From the NCBI GenBank assembly GCA_017935805.1, contig JAGBGV010000138.1:1-10803 (forward strand): a DNA stretch of 10,803 bases, read 5' to 3'. The notes beneath the pieces were generated by a model. That model was given only the letters and a program-made list of their open reading frames with translations. It ran no database searches and was not told where the DNA came from. Origin of the DNA: Clostridia bacterium. Lineage in GTDB: Bacteria > Bacillota_A > Clostridia > Oscillospirales > CAG-272. Of the stretch, positions 1 to 6,402 are shown in pieces; the stretch's first letter is position 1; each line of letters begins with the position of its first letter. The translations under genes were made by a program, and so were the position numbers.

Positions 1-646
1 CACCGTGAATGTTAAGCTTTGTGAGCTTATTGATATCGTCCATAGATGACACTCCACCGGACGCAATAATATTCATATTGACTTCTCTTGAAAGCTGCTC
101 ATACAGAGACACATTGCTTCCTTGCATCGCGCCGTCTTTGGAAATATCGGTGGAGATGAGAGTCTTAATCCCGATGCTCTCCATCATTTTACAGAAATCA
201 ATTGCTGTATGACTTGATTTTTCCGTCCAGCCCTTAACAGCAACATATCCGTCCTTAATATCTACGCCGACTGCGATCTTGTCCCCGTACTTTTCCGCGG
301 CTTCTTTTGCAAATTCAGGATTTTGAACCGCAGCAGTGCCAAGAATGACTCTGTCAAGTCCTGCGCTGATATATGCGTCAACTACATCCATACTTCTGAT
401 ACCGCCGCCAATCTCACAGAACAGCGAGGTCTCTGATTTGATGCGTTTTACTATATCAAAATTGGGGATAAGTCCGTTTTTTGCGCCTTCCAAGTCAACC
501 AGGTGTATGCAGGTAGCGCCTTGTCTCTCAAAATCTTTTGCGACTTCAAGAGGATCGTCATTGTAAACCGTCATCTGTGAATAATCACCTTTATACAGAC
601 GAACCGCCTTACCCTCAAAGATATCTATTGCTGGATAAATCAGCAT
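1..646 (-). CDS. hisA: HisA, ProFAR isomerase (3' end cut by window)
   Basis: Phosphoribosylformimino-5-aminoimidazole carboxamide ribotide isomerase, which opens the ribose of ProFAR by an Amadori rearrangement to give PRFAR, the substrate of HisH/HisF. I read 215 residues of a (beta/alpha)8 barrel that is normally about 240 long, so roughly 25 C-terminal residues lie outside the window. Visible family marks are MLIYPAID at the N-terminus with the catalytic Asp8, HLVDLEGA at 48-55, the phosphate-binding GGGIR at 80-84, AVGVD ending in the second catalytic Asp129, STDISKDGAM at 165-174, and SGG at 196-198. The ATG at 646 is preceded by GAGG (657-654) with a 7-base spacer. This site lies inside the last codons of hisH, and the start follows the hisH stop after 4 bases. 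The short paralogue HisF is unlikely, because the N-terminus and the TDISKDG motif are of the HisA type. Confidence 0.97.
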   Translation of the reverse strand, partial: MLIYPAIDIFEGKAVRLYKGDYSQMTVYNDDPLEVAKDFERQGATCIHLVDLEGAKNGLIPNFDIVKRIKSETSLFCEIGGGIRSMDVVDAYISAGLDRVILGTAAVQNPEFAKEAAEKYGDKIAVGVDIKDGYVAVKGWTEKSSHTAIDFCKMMESIGIKTLISTDISKDGAMQGSNVSLYEQLSREVNMNIIASGGVSSMDDINKLTKLNIHG

Positions 647-650
647 ATTT

Positions 651-1265
651 TCACCTCAACTCATTAAATGCGCGGAGTATCTTTAGTCCAACCTCACCGC
701 TTTTCTCCGGATGGAACTGACAGCCGTATATGTTATCTCTTGCAACTGCCGCAGTAAGCGTTGCGCCGTATTCAGTAGTAGCTATTGTTGATTCCAAGCA
801 ATTTGTTCCGTGATAGGAATGAACGAAGTAAACGTGGTCGCCTTCATCAATGTACTTAAAAATCGGACTTTTACCGCCGCAGAACTCAAGCTTGTTCCAT
901 CCTATATGAGGAACCTTTAACCCTGCAGGAATCGTTTCAGAGATTGGACGAATTTCGCCTTTGATGAGACCAAGTCCGTTGTGCTCGCCGTATTCGTAGC
1001 TCTTCTCAAGAAGCAACTGCATACCAAGGCAAATACCCATAAGCGGTTTGCCTTTTTGGGCTTCATCTATTACAACAGATGCAAGTCCTGACTCTGCGAG
1101 CTTTGCCGCTGCATCACCAAATGCTCCAACACCGGGTAATATTATTCGGTCTGCGTCGCGAAGTGTTTTCTCATCCGATGTTACTACTGCATCAGCACCG
1201 ATTGCGGCAAATGATGATCTCAGGGAAAACAGATTTCCGACACCGTAATCTACAATTGCTATCAT
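651..1265 (-). CDS. hisH: HisH, glutamine amidotransferase subunit of IGP synthase
   Basis: Class I glutaminase that hydrolyses glutamine and channels ammonia to the HisF cyclase, which makes imidazole glycerol phosphate and AICAR. From the ATG start the protein is 204 residues, a normal length. The triad is complete: nucleophile Cys79 in GICLGMQLL, His185 and Glu187 in CQFHPEKSG. The oxyanion strand LPGVGAFGD is at 43-51, and YFVHSY near 146-151 is also typical. The reading frame stays open upstream and a TTG at 1268 could be taken as the start. The ATG at 1265 is better because AGGAG (1277-1273) then has a 7-base spacer instead of 4. This ATG shares one base with the hisB stop (TGATG). The partner hisF is not in the window and would be expected just after hisA. 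Confidence 0.97.
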   Translation of the reverse strand: MIAIVDYGVGNLFSLRSSFAAIGADAVVTSDEKTLRDADRIILPGVGAFGDAAAKLAESGLASVVIDEAQKGKPLMGICLGMQLLLEKSYEYGEHNGLGLIKGEIRPISETIPAGLKVPHIGWNKLEFCGGKSPIFKYIDEGDHVYFVHSYHGTNCLESTIATTEYGATLTAAVARDNIYGCQFHPEKSGEVGLKILRAFNELR

Positions 1266-1852
1266 CAAAGAACTCCTTTTGTTGATGGAATCTCATCTGC
1301 GAAGGCAGGATCAATGGCTACCGCCGCTCTCAGGCTGCGTGCAACCGATTTGAAGGTACCTTCTATGATGTGGTGAGAATTTGTACCGTCAAACTGTTTG
1401 ATGTGCAGAGTGACTCCTGCGTTGCGTACGAAGCCAAGCCAGAATTCTTCAACAAGCTCTGTATCAAAGTCACCAACTTTTTCCGTGGGAATCATGAGTC
1501 CGTATCCGAGGTAGTCTCTGCCGGAGATATCTACAGCAGAAAGTATGAGCGCTTCATCCATAGGCAGGATCATATTTCCATAGCGATATATACCACGCTT
1601 GTCGCCTATCGCTTCAGCAAATGCCCGGCCGAGTGATATGCCGATGTCTTCGGTTGTGTGGTGATAGTCAACTTCAACGTCACCTTTACACTTTACAGTC
1701 AGGTCAAATCTACCGTGCTTCGCGAAAAGTGTGAGCATATGATCGAGGAAGCCGCATCCCGTGTCAACGGTGCTTTCACCTGTACCGTCAAGATCCAGGC
1801 TGAGGGATATATCAGTTTCCGCTGTTTTACGGTTTATCTCTGATCTTCTCAT
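1265..1852 (-). CDS. hisB: HisB, imidazoleglycerol-phosphate dehydratase
   Basis: Manganese-dependent enzyme that dehydrates imidazole glycerol phosphate to imidazole acetol phosphate, the substrate of HisC. It has 195 residues and is the monofunctional form, with no histidinol-phosphate phosphatase domain, so that step needs a separate enzyme that is not seen here. The duplicated metal-binding motifs are intact: CGFLDHML with His38, [10 protein letters not shown] with His64, His65 and Glu68, and [17 protein letters not shown] with His160, His161 and Glu164. The N-terminal RKTAET stretch is also standard. The ATG at 1852 overlaps the hisC stop by four bases (ATGA) and has GGAGG with a 7-base spacer, which supports both the start and coupled translation. 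Confidence 0.98.
   Translation of the reverse strand: MRRSEINRKTAETDISLSLDLDGTGESTVDTGCGFLDHMLTLFAKHGRFDLTVKCKGDVEVDYHHTTEDIGISLGRAFAEAIGDKRGIYRYGNMILPMDEALILSAVDISGRDYLGYGLMIPTEKVGDFDTELVEEFWLGFVRNAGVTLHIKQFDGTNSHHIIEGTFKSVARSLRAAVAIDPAFADEIPSTKGVL
1273..1277 (-). promoter_or_regulatory. Ribosome binding site fixing the ATG start of hisH
   Basis: AGGAG on the minus strand, 7 bases before ATG at 1265 and only 4 bases before the alternative TTG at 1268. It lies inside the last codons of hisB. Confidence 0.8.
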
Positions 1853-2913
1853 TTTACTTCCTCCAGTATTTCCTTTATTTTTTCTACGAGCGTTTCCATC
1901 TGTTCACGGCTACCGATAGTTATACGGTTATACTCTGTAAGCCTTTGTTTATCAAAATGACGAACAAGAACGCCTTTTTCTTTGAGTTTAAGATAAATAT
2001 CCTTACCGCTTAGTGACGGATGCTTCGCGAAAACAAAGTTTGATTTTGAGTCAGTCATTTCAAATCCAAGCCTTTTAAGCTCACATACTGTAAAATCACG
2101 ATTCTTCACGACAGTATTGCAGTTTGAACGAACATAGTCGTCATCCTCGAGCATTCCAAGACCGGCAGCAAGTGTCATGCTGTTTACATTATACGGATTT
2201 GTCGAGTACCTTATTGTGTGCAGATCGGCTATGAGTGCTTTTGAACCAATACCGAATCCAAGTCTAGCACCTGCCATTGAACGGGACTTTGAGAATGTCT
2301 GAGTTACGAGAAGATTATCATATTCATGAATCAGCGGGATACAGCTCTCGCCGCCAAAGTCCACATATGCTTCGTCTATAACTACCACATTGTCCGGGCT
2401 GCTCTCAAGAATACGTCTGATCTCATCTGTTGACAGGCAAATACCCGTCGGAGCGTTTGGATTTGCAATAAAGATTGTTTTGCCGATACCAATATAATCA
2501 TTTACGTCAACCGTAAAGTCATCACGCAGGGGGATTTCGTTATATGGAATGCCATTGAGCTCAGCAAACACGGGATAAAATCCGTAAGTTATATCCGGAA
2601 ATGCTGCAGAATGATCGCTGTCACAAAACGCCATGAATGCGAAGTTAAGGACCTCGTCAGATCCGTTAGTAACGATCGTTTCATCGTAGTCAACACCATA
2701 GTATGCCGCAAGCTTCTCGCGTAATGCACGGCACTCAGGATCGGAATACAGTTCAAGCTTCTTTGATGCCTCAAGAGCATACTCTATCGCTTTGCCAGAC
2801 GGCGGAAATGGGGATTCGTTGGTGTTAAGCTTGACGTACTTCATATCTCTCGGCTGCTCACCGGGAGTATATGGGACAAGCTTATTATATTTCCCCGAGA
2901 AAAATCTGCTCAT
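1849..2913 (-). CDS. hisC: HisC, histidinol-phosphate aminotransferase
   Basis: PLP-dependent fold-type I aminotransferase that moves an amino group from glutamate to imidazole acetol phosphate to give L-histidinol phosphate. From the chosen ATG it has 354 residues, normal for the family. I see the substrate-binding NTNESP at 30-35, NPNAPTG at 151-157, the PLP ring partner Asp180 in [10 protein letters not shown], the Schiff-base lysine Lys209 in [12 protein letters not shown], and Arg217 in the same motif. A TTG at 2925 would add four residues, but it lies over the ribosome binding site GAGG (2923-2920). That site is 6 bases from the ATG at 2913, so the ATG is preferred. The start follows the hisD stop after one base. 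A broad-range aromatic aminotransferase of the same fold cannot be excluded by motif, but the operon position argues for histidine synthesis. Confidence 0.97.
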   Translation of the reverse strand: MSRFFSGKYNKLVPYTPGEQPRDMKYVKLNTNESPFPPSGKAIEYALEASKKLELYSDPECRALREKLAAYYGVDYDETIVTNGSDEVLNFAFMAFCDSDHSAAFPDITYGFYPVFAELNGIPYNEIPLRDDFTVDVNDYIGIGKTIFIANPNAPTGICLSTDEIRRILESSPDNVVVIDEAYVDFGGESCIPLIHEYDNLLVTQTFSKSRSMAGARLGFGIGSKALIADLHTIRYSTNPYNVNSMTLAAGLGMLEDDDYVRSNCNTVVKNRDFTVCELKRLGFEMTDSKSNFVFAKHPSLSGKDIYLKLKEKGVLVRHFDKQRLTEYNRITIGSREQMETLVEKIKEILEEVK

Positions 2914-2914
2914 A

Positions 2915-4189
2915 TCAGTCCTCAAATCTGATTACCGCGCTCTTTGCGTGTGCGGTAAGTCCTTCTTTTTCTGCAAATCTGTGTACATCCCATGCAACCT
3001 TCTCAAGTGCATCCTTTGTATAGTAGGTGTACTGTGTTTTCTTAATGAAATCGTCCACGGACAAGGGGCTTGAGAATCTCGCTGTACCGCTTGTTGGAAG
3101 CGTGTGGTTAGGTCCTGCAAAGTAGTCGCCGAGTGCTTCGGGACAGTACTTGCCCATGAATATGGAGCCTGCGTGCTTGATGCTGTCGAGATAATCAAAT
3201 GGATTGTCAACTGACAGTTCAAGGTGCTCGGGAGCTATCTCGTTTGCAATGTCAATAGCCGCCATAAGCGTGTCCGCAACAATTATCTTACCGTTATTGT
3301 CGATTGATACTCTTGCGATCTCTGCTCTTTCAAGAAGCGGTATCTGTGCTTCAATTTCAGCAGATACAGCTTCAGCGAGTTCCATTGAGTCGGTAACAAG
3401 AACTGCGCTTGCCATTTTATCGTGCTCTGCCTGTGAAAGCAGATCAGCCGCAACGTATCTTGGGTTGGTAGTCTTATCAGCTACAACGAGGATCTCACTC
3501 GGACCTGCGATCATATCAATAGACACCTGACCGAACACCTGCTTTTTTGCTTCTGCAACAAAGGCATTTCCGGGTCCAACGATCTTATCAACCTTCGGGA
3601 TGCTTTCCGTGCCGTAAGCAAGTGCTGCTATTGCCTGTGCACCGCCAACCTTGAATATCTTATCGACTCCGGCTACGCTTGCCGCAACAAGAATTGCAGG
3701 GTTAATCTTGCCCTCAGCATTTGGAGGAGTTACCATAACAACATCCTCGCATCCCGCGATCTTGGCAGGTATAGAGTCCATAAGAACAGTGGAAGGATAA
3801 GCCGCTGTTCCTCCCGGCACATAAAGTCCGGCTTTTGCGACGGGAATGATCTTCTGTCCAACTACAACTCCGGCTTCATCGTTGATTATAAAGCTGTTGC
3901 GTACCTGTTTCTGGTGGAACTTGCGTATATTTTCAGCAGCTTTTTTAATCACTTCGATGAATTCCGATTCGACAAGTCCGTATGCTTCATCAATTTCTTC
4001 TTTTGTAACGGAAAGTGATGTAAGCTTCGCTTTGTCAAACTTTTCGGTATATTCGAAAAGCGCTTTGTCGCCGTTCGCTTTGACGTTTGAGATTATCTCC
4101 GCTACAACAGCTTCCACGTCAACAGCAGGAACTGCGCGAGCAAAGATATCTTTGTTGTCAACCTCACCGTATTTCAATATTTTAATCAT
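2915..4189 (-). CDS. hisD: HisD, histidinol dehydrogenase
   Basis: Zinc enzyme that oxidises L-histidinol to L-histidine with two NAD+, the last step of the pathway. It is 424 residues long and complete. Family marks in order: GLYVPGGTAAYPSTVLM at 121-137, VGGAQAIAALAYGT at 181-194, VGPGN at 204-208, IDMIAGPSEILVVAD at 224-238, SQAEHD at 252-257, APEHLEL at 319-325, and GPNHTLPTSGTARFSSPLSV at 359-378. By alignment from memory to the E. coli enzyme, the zinc ligands are Gln253, His256, Asp355 and His414, and the catalytic pair is Glu321-His322; all are present. The ATG at 4189 overlaps the end of hisG by 8 bases and has GGAGG with a 6-base spacer. Confidence 0.98.
   Translation of the reverse strand: MIKILKYGEVDNKDIFARAVPAVDVEAVVAEIISNVKANGDKALFEYTEKFDKAKLTSLSVTKEEIDEAYGLVESEFIEVIKKAAENIRKFHQKQVRNSFIINDEAGVVVGQKIIPVAKAGLYVPGGTAAYPSTVLMDSIPAKIAGCEDVVMVTPPNAEGKINPAILVAASVAGVDKIFKVGGAQAIAALAYGTESIPKVDKIVGPGNAFVAEAKKQVFGQVSIDMIAGPSEILVVADKTTNPRYVAADLLSQAEHDKMASAVLVTDSMELAEAVSAEIEAQIPLLERAEIARVSIDNNGKIIVADTLMAAIDIANEIAPEHLELSVDNPFDYLDSIKHAGSIFMGKYCPEALGDYFAGPNHTLPTSGTARFSSPLSVDDFIKKTQYTYYTKDALEKVAWDVHRFAEKEGLTAHAKSAVIRFED
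2920..2923 (-). promoter_or_regulatory. Ribosome binding site fixing the ATG start of hisC
   Basis: GAGG on the minus strand, 6 bases before ATG at 2913. The competing TTG at 2925 shares bases with this site and has no site of its own at a useful distance. It lies in the last codons of hisD. Confidence 0.75.
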
Positions 4190-4823
4190 TTTTTGCCTCC
4201 AGCTGAGCCGCGATCTTTTTTGTCAGCTCTTCAATCTGCTCATTTTTGAATCTGAAGCTTGCTTTATTTGCAATGAGTCTCGCACTGATCGGTACTACAG
4301 TCTCAATAACGTTCAGATTATTTTCCTTGAGAGTTGTACCTGTTTCAACTATATCCACGATTACATCGGAAAGTCCAAGAATAGGTGCAATCTCTATAGA
4401 ACCGTTAAGACGGATTATATCGATATCTCTACCCTTTGCGGCGTAGTGATTCTGCGCGATATTTACGAACTTTGTCGCAACTCGTAATGTTCTCCGGGGG
4501 TCATCGTAAAAATCAGCCTTTGCTGCCACTGCCATTCTGCATTTACCGAGGTCAAGGTCAAGCAGTTCGTATATATCGGGCTCATACTCAAGAAGAATAT
4601 CCTTGCCCGCAACACCAATGTCAGCAGCACCGCGCTCAACATATATCGAAACGTCCGATGGCTTTACCCAGAAGTATCTTACTCCAACCTCTTCGTTCTC
4701 GAAGATAAGCTTGCGGTTATTCTCTTTTATAGACGGGCACTCAAATCCCGCCGCCTCGAACATAGCGTACACCTTTTCACCGAGTCTGCCCTTGGGAAGT
4801 GCAACATTCAACATTGTTTTCAT
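4182..4823 (-). CDS. hisG: HisG, ATP phosphoribosyltransferase, short form
   Basis: Catalyses the first committed step, joining PRPP and ATP to give phosphoribosyl-ATP. The protein has 213 residues, against about 290-300 for the long form, and lacks the C-terminal ACT-like domain that binds histidine. It therefore belongs to the short class that works as a hetero-octamer with HisZ. Seen in the sequence: ALPKGRL at 8-14, a DIGVAGKD segment at 68-75, and the PRPP loop DIVETGTTL at 157-165. The ATG at 4823 lies two bases after the hisZ stop with GGGAG at a 7-base spacer. A second in-frame ATG at 4814 has no such spacing. Feedback inhibition by histidine is expected to act through HisZ. Confidence 0.97.
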   Translation of the reverse strand: MKTMLNVALPKGRLGEKVYAMFEAAGFECPSIKENNRKLIFENEEVGVRYFWVKPSDVSIYVERGAADIGVAGKDILLEYEPDIYELLDLDLGKCRMAVAAKADFYDDPRRTLRVATKFVNIAQNHYAAKGRDIDIIRLNGSIEIAPILGLSDVIVDIVETGTTLKENNLNVIETVVPISARLIANKASFRFKNEQIEELTKKIAAQLEAKND

Positions 4824-4825
4824 AT

Positions 4826-5929
4826 TTACTCTCCCTTCCCGAGCTCGATGAGTTCTTTGTATTTGATGTTCTCCGGCAAAGATTTGACAGCCAAAACACT
4901 TTTACCAGCGGAAGTTATTTCGTTGATACGTGCTGTCAGTTCACCGAGAGGCTGTTTTTCGCTGTAGAGAACAATTGTATCAACATCGAATCTCTCACCG
5001 TCATCAGTCAGTCGCTCAAGCATATCAAGATATACCGCAAATCCAATTGCTCTGGATTTTTTACCCATTTTTCTAAGCAGCTTATCATACTGACCACCAG
5101 AAAGAACGCCTGTTGGAACACCGTTGATAAATCCCTTGAACACGATTCCGTTATAATAGCTCATATCGTTAACAACAGAGAAATCAATTCGAATCATGTC
5201 TTTATAGCCGCTGTTTTCAAGAGCGAGAACTATAGTCTCAAGGCTATTTATCAAATCGGGCGAAACAATACCGCCATACACGTTTTTAAGCTTCGGTAAA
5301 ACATCAGCAGGCTTTCCGTAGATAGCTATAAGATTCTTTAAGAGTTCTGCATCAGCATCGGTTATTCCGGCTTTATTGCAGACGGTTTTGATATCGTGTA
5401 TGTTCTTATCTCCGATCAGGCGCAGAATCTCATTTCTGTCTTCTCCGAATAGTCCGATACGGTCGAGAACCTCTGAAACGATTCCGAGATGTGAGATATC
5501 AAGCTCGCTCTCTGCGGAGATGGTCTTGATACTTTCAGCAGCCAGCATCAGTACCTCAAAAATCGAATAATCATCTATCTGACCGATGCACTCAAGCCCA
5601 ACCTGCATAATCTCACGAAATGCTTTTGTACTTCCTGAAATACGGTAAACGTTTTCGTTATAATACACCTTCTGAAGCTGATCGGCTTCGTCTTTGCTGT
5701 TCTTAATTATTGACAAGGTAACGTCAGGCTTCAGAGCCATAAGCTTACCGTTTGTATCCGTAAAAGTGATAATATTATCAGAAATGAGGAAGTTCTTATT
5801 GCGGACGTATAGATCGTACTCCTCAAACTTGCTCATCTTATACTGTGAGTAGCCATATTTTCCGTAAAGCTCACGAAGAGCAAAAATCGCGCGCTCATCA
5901 GTTTTAAGCTTCATCTTATCTATGTTCAT
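4826..5929 (-). CDS. hisZ: HisZ, regulatory subunit of ATP phosphoribosyltransferase
   Basis: Histidyl-tRNA synthetase paralogue that does not charge tRNA. In this family it activates short-form HisG and carries the histidine-sensing site. It has 367 residues, shorter than a true HisRS (about 420), with the C-terminal anticodon-binding domain reduced to a short tail. Class II synthetase-like marks remain: LKPDVT at 66-71, FREIMQVGLECIG at 104-116, YYNGIVFKGF at 258-267, SGGQYDKLLRKMG at 277-289 and AIGFAVYLDML at 294-304. The immediate hisG neighbour with a two-base gap makes HisZ far more likely than a HisRS. The ATG at 5929 overlaps the stop of the upstream regulator by four bases (ATGA). 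The purine-rich stretch before it is a weaker ribosome binding site than those of the other genes, so coupling may matter here. Confidence 0.95.
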   Translation of the reverse strand: MNIDKMKLKTDERAIFALRELYGKYGYSQYKMSKFEEYDLYVRNKNFLISDNIITFTDTNGKLMALKPDVTLSIIKNSKDEADQLQKVYYNENVYRISGSTKAFREIMQVGLECIGQIDDYSIFEVLMLAAESIKTISAESELDISHLGIVSEVLDRIGLFGEDRNEILRLIGDKNIHDIKTVCNKAGITDADAELLKNLIAIYGKPADVLPKLKNVYGGIVSPDLINSLETIVLALENSGYKDMIRIDFSVVNDMSYYNGIVFKGFINGVPTGVLSGGQYDKLLRKMGKKSRAIGFAVYLDMLERLTDDGERFDVDTIVLYSEKQPLGELTARINEITSAGKSVLAVKSLPENIKYKELIELGKGE

Positions 5930-6228
5930 TTACTTCTCTTCTCCGCTTGCTTAAGTTTTTCTATAGCGTTAATATATCCGCCATCGCCGTAATTGAGGCA
6001 TTTTCTGACGCGACAGATCGTTGCGGTGCTGATATTTGTTTCCTCAGAGATACGCTGGCAGCTATATCCTTTCTCAAGCATAACAGCAACATCAAATCTC
6101 TGGGCCATATCCTGTATCTCACGGATCGTGCAGACATCCTCAAAAAATGCGTAGCACTCGTCGAGAGAGTCAAGGCTCATTATTGCACGAAACAGTTGAT
6201 CCATTGTGGGTGAATGAAGGTCAACCAT
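5926..6228 (-). CDS. yerC: YerC/HisR-like TrpR-family regulator
   Basis: A small (100-residue) all-helical DNA-binding protein of the YerC/YecD branch of the TrpR superfamily, cytoplasmic and expected to be a dimer. The recognisable block is CTIREIQDMAQRFDVAVML at 33-51, followed by a helix-turn-helix at about 55-78 with the core ISTATICRVRKCLNYG at 66-81. Members of this branch in Firmicutes have been proposed, mainly by comparative genomics, as histidine-responsive repressors (HisR). Here it is the first gene of the his operon and sits just behind a palindrome over the promoter, which supports that role and implies autoregulation. Histidine as corepressor is inferred, not visible. The ATG at 6228 has AGGAG with an 8-base spacer. 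The rest of the operon follows through a four-base overlap with hisZ. Confidence 0.9.
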   Translation of the reverse strand: MVDLHSPTMDQLFRAIMSLDSLDECYAFFEDVCTIREIQDMAQRFDVAVMLEKGYSCQRISEETNISTATICRVRKCLNYGDGGYINAIEKLKQAEKRSK

Positions 6229-6247
6229 GATAATTACTCCTGTTCAA

Positions 6248-6268
6248 TATTATTACCCGTTAATAATA
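6248..6268. promoter_or_regulatory. Palindromic putative HisR operator
   Basis: Two perfect 8-base arms (TATTATTA at 6248-6255 and TAATAATA at 6261-6268) flank a five-base centre, CCCGT. One half covers the -10 box and the other covers the predicted start of transcription. A bound dimer would block RNA polymerase. Given the TrpR-like gene immediately downstream, this is the natural candidate for its operator. The link between protein and site is an inference, and A/T-rich arms can arise by chance. Confidence 0.65.
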
Positions 6269-6291
6269 CCACTTTATCATGCTAAAGTCAA
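6263..6291 (-). promoter_or_regulatory. Promoter of the his operon
   Basis: Read on the minus strand, TTGACT (6291-6286) and TATTAT (6268-6263) are separated by exactly 17 bases, each one mismatch from the sigma-A/sigma-70 consensus. Transcription would start near 6256, giving a leader of about 28 nt that contains the AGGAG site of the first gene. A/T-rich sequence with A-runs lies just upstream and could act as an UP element. Confidence 0.8.
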
Positions 6292-6336
6292 TAGATATTT
6301 TGAAATTTTTCCTAAAATTCACAGAAAAAATCCAGT
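6292..6336. other. A/T-rich spacer between terminator and promoter
   Basis: A short, very A/T-rich stretch separating the fhs terminator from the -35 box of the his promoter. It holds an imperfect inverted repeat around GAAATTTT and AAAATTC (6302-6320). I see no gene here. Its likely role is as an UP-like element or simple spacer. Confidence 0.4.
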
Positions 6337-6386
6337 AAAAAACGCCTGCTCTCTATTGCAGATTGCACAAAAGAGAATTCAGGCGT
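6337..6386 (-). terminator. Intrinsic terminator after fhs
   Basis: On the minus strand a 7-bp stem (ACGCCTG at 6386-6380 with CAGGCGT at 6348-6342) is extended inward by TCTCT with AGAGA and by TGCA with TGCA around an ATC loop. A run of six T (6342-6337) follows directly. It starts 16 bases after the fhs stop and should end the purL-fhs transcript before the his promoter. The matching T-run on the other strand is missing, so it is one-directional. Confidence 0.92.
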
Positions 6387-6402
6387 AATTTATTAAATTG
6401 AA

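Noticed and set aside
3846..4487. A 213-codon open frame on the plus strand across the hisG/hisD junction.
   Set aside because: It lies antisense to two clear enzymes, has no recognisable motifs and no good ribosome binding site; the product looks like a composition artefact.
4799..5299. A 166-codon plus-strand open frame opposite hisZ.
   Set aside because: Antisense to a conserved gene with intact motifs, and the predicted protein resembles no known family.
6302..6320. Imperfect A/T inverted repeat upstream of the his promoter as a second operator.
   Set aside because: The arms do not match fully, do not share the pattern of the promoter palindrome, and such repeats are common in A/T-rich DNA.
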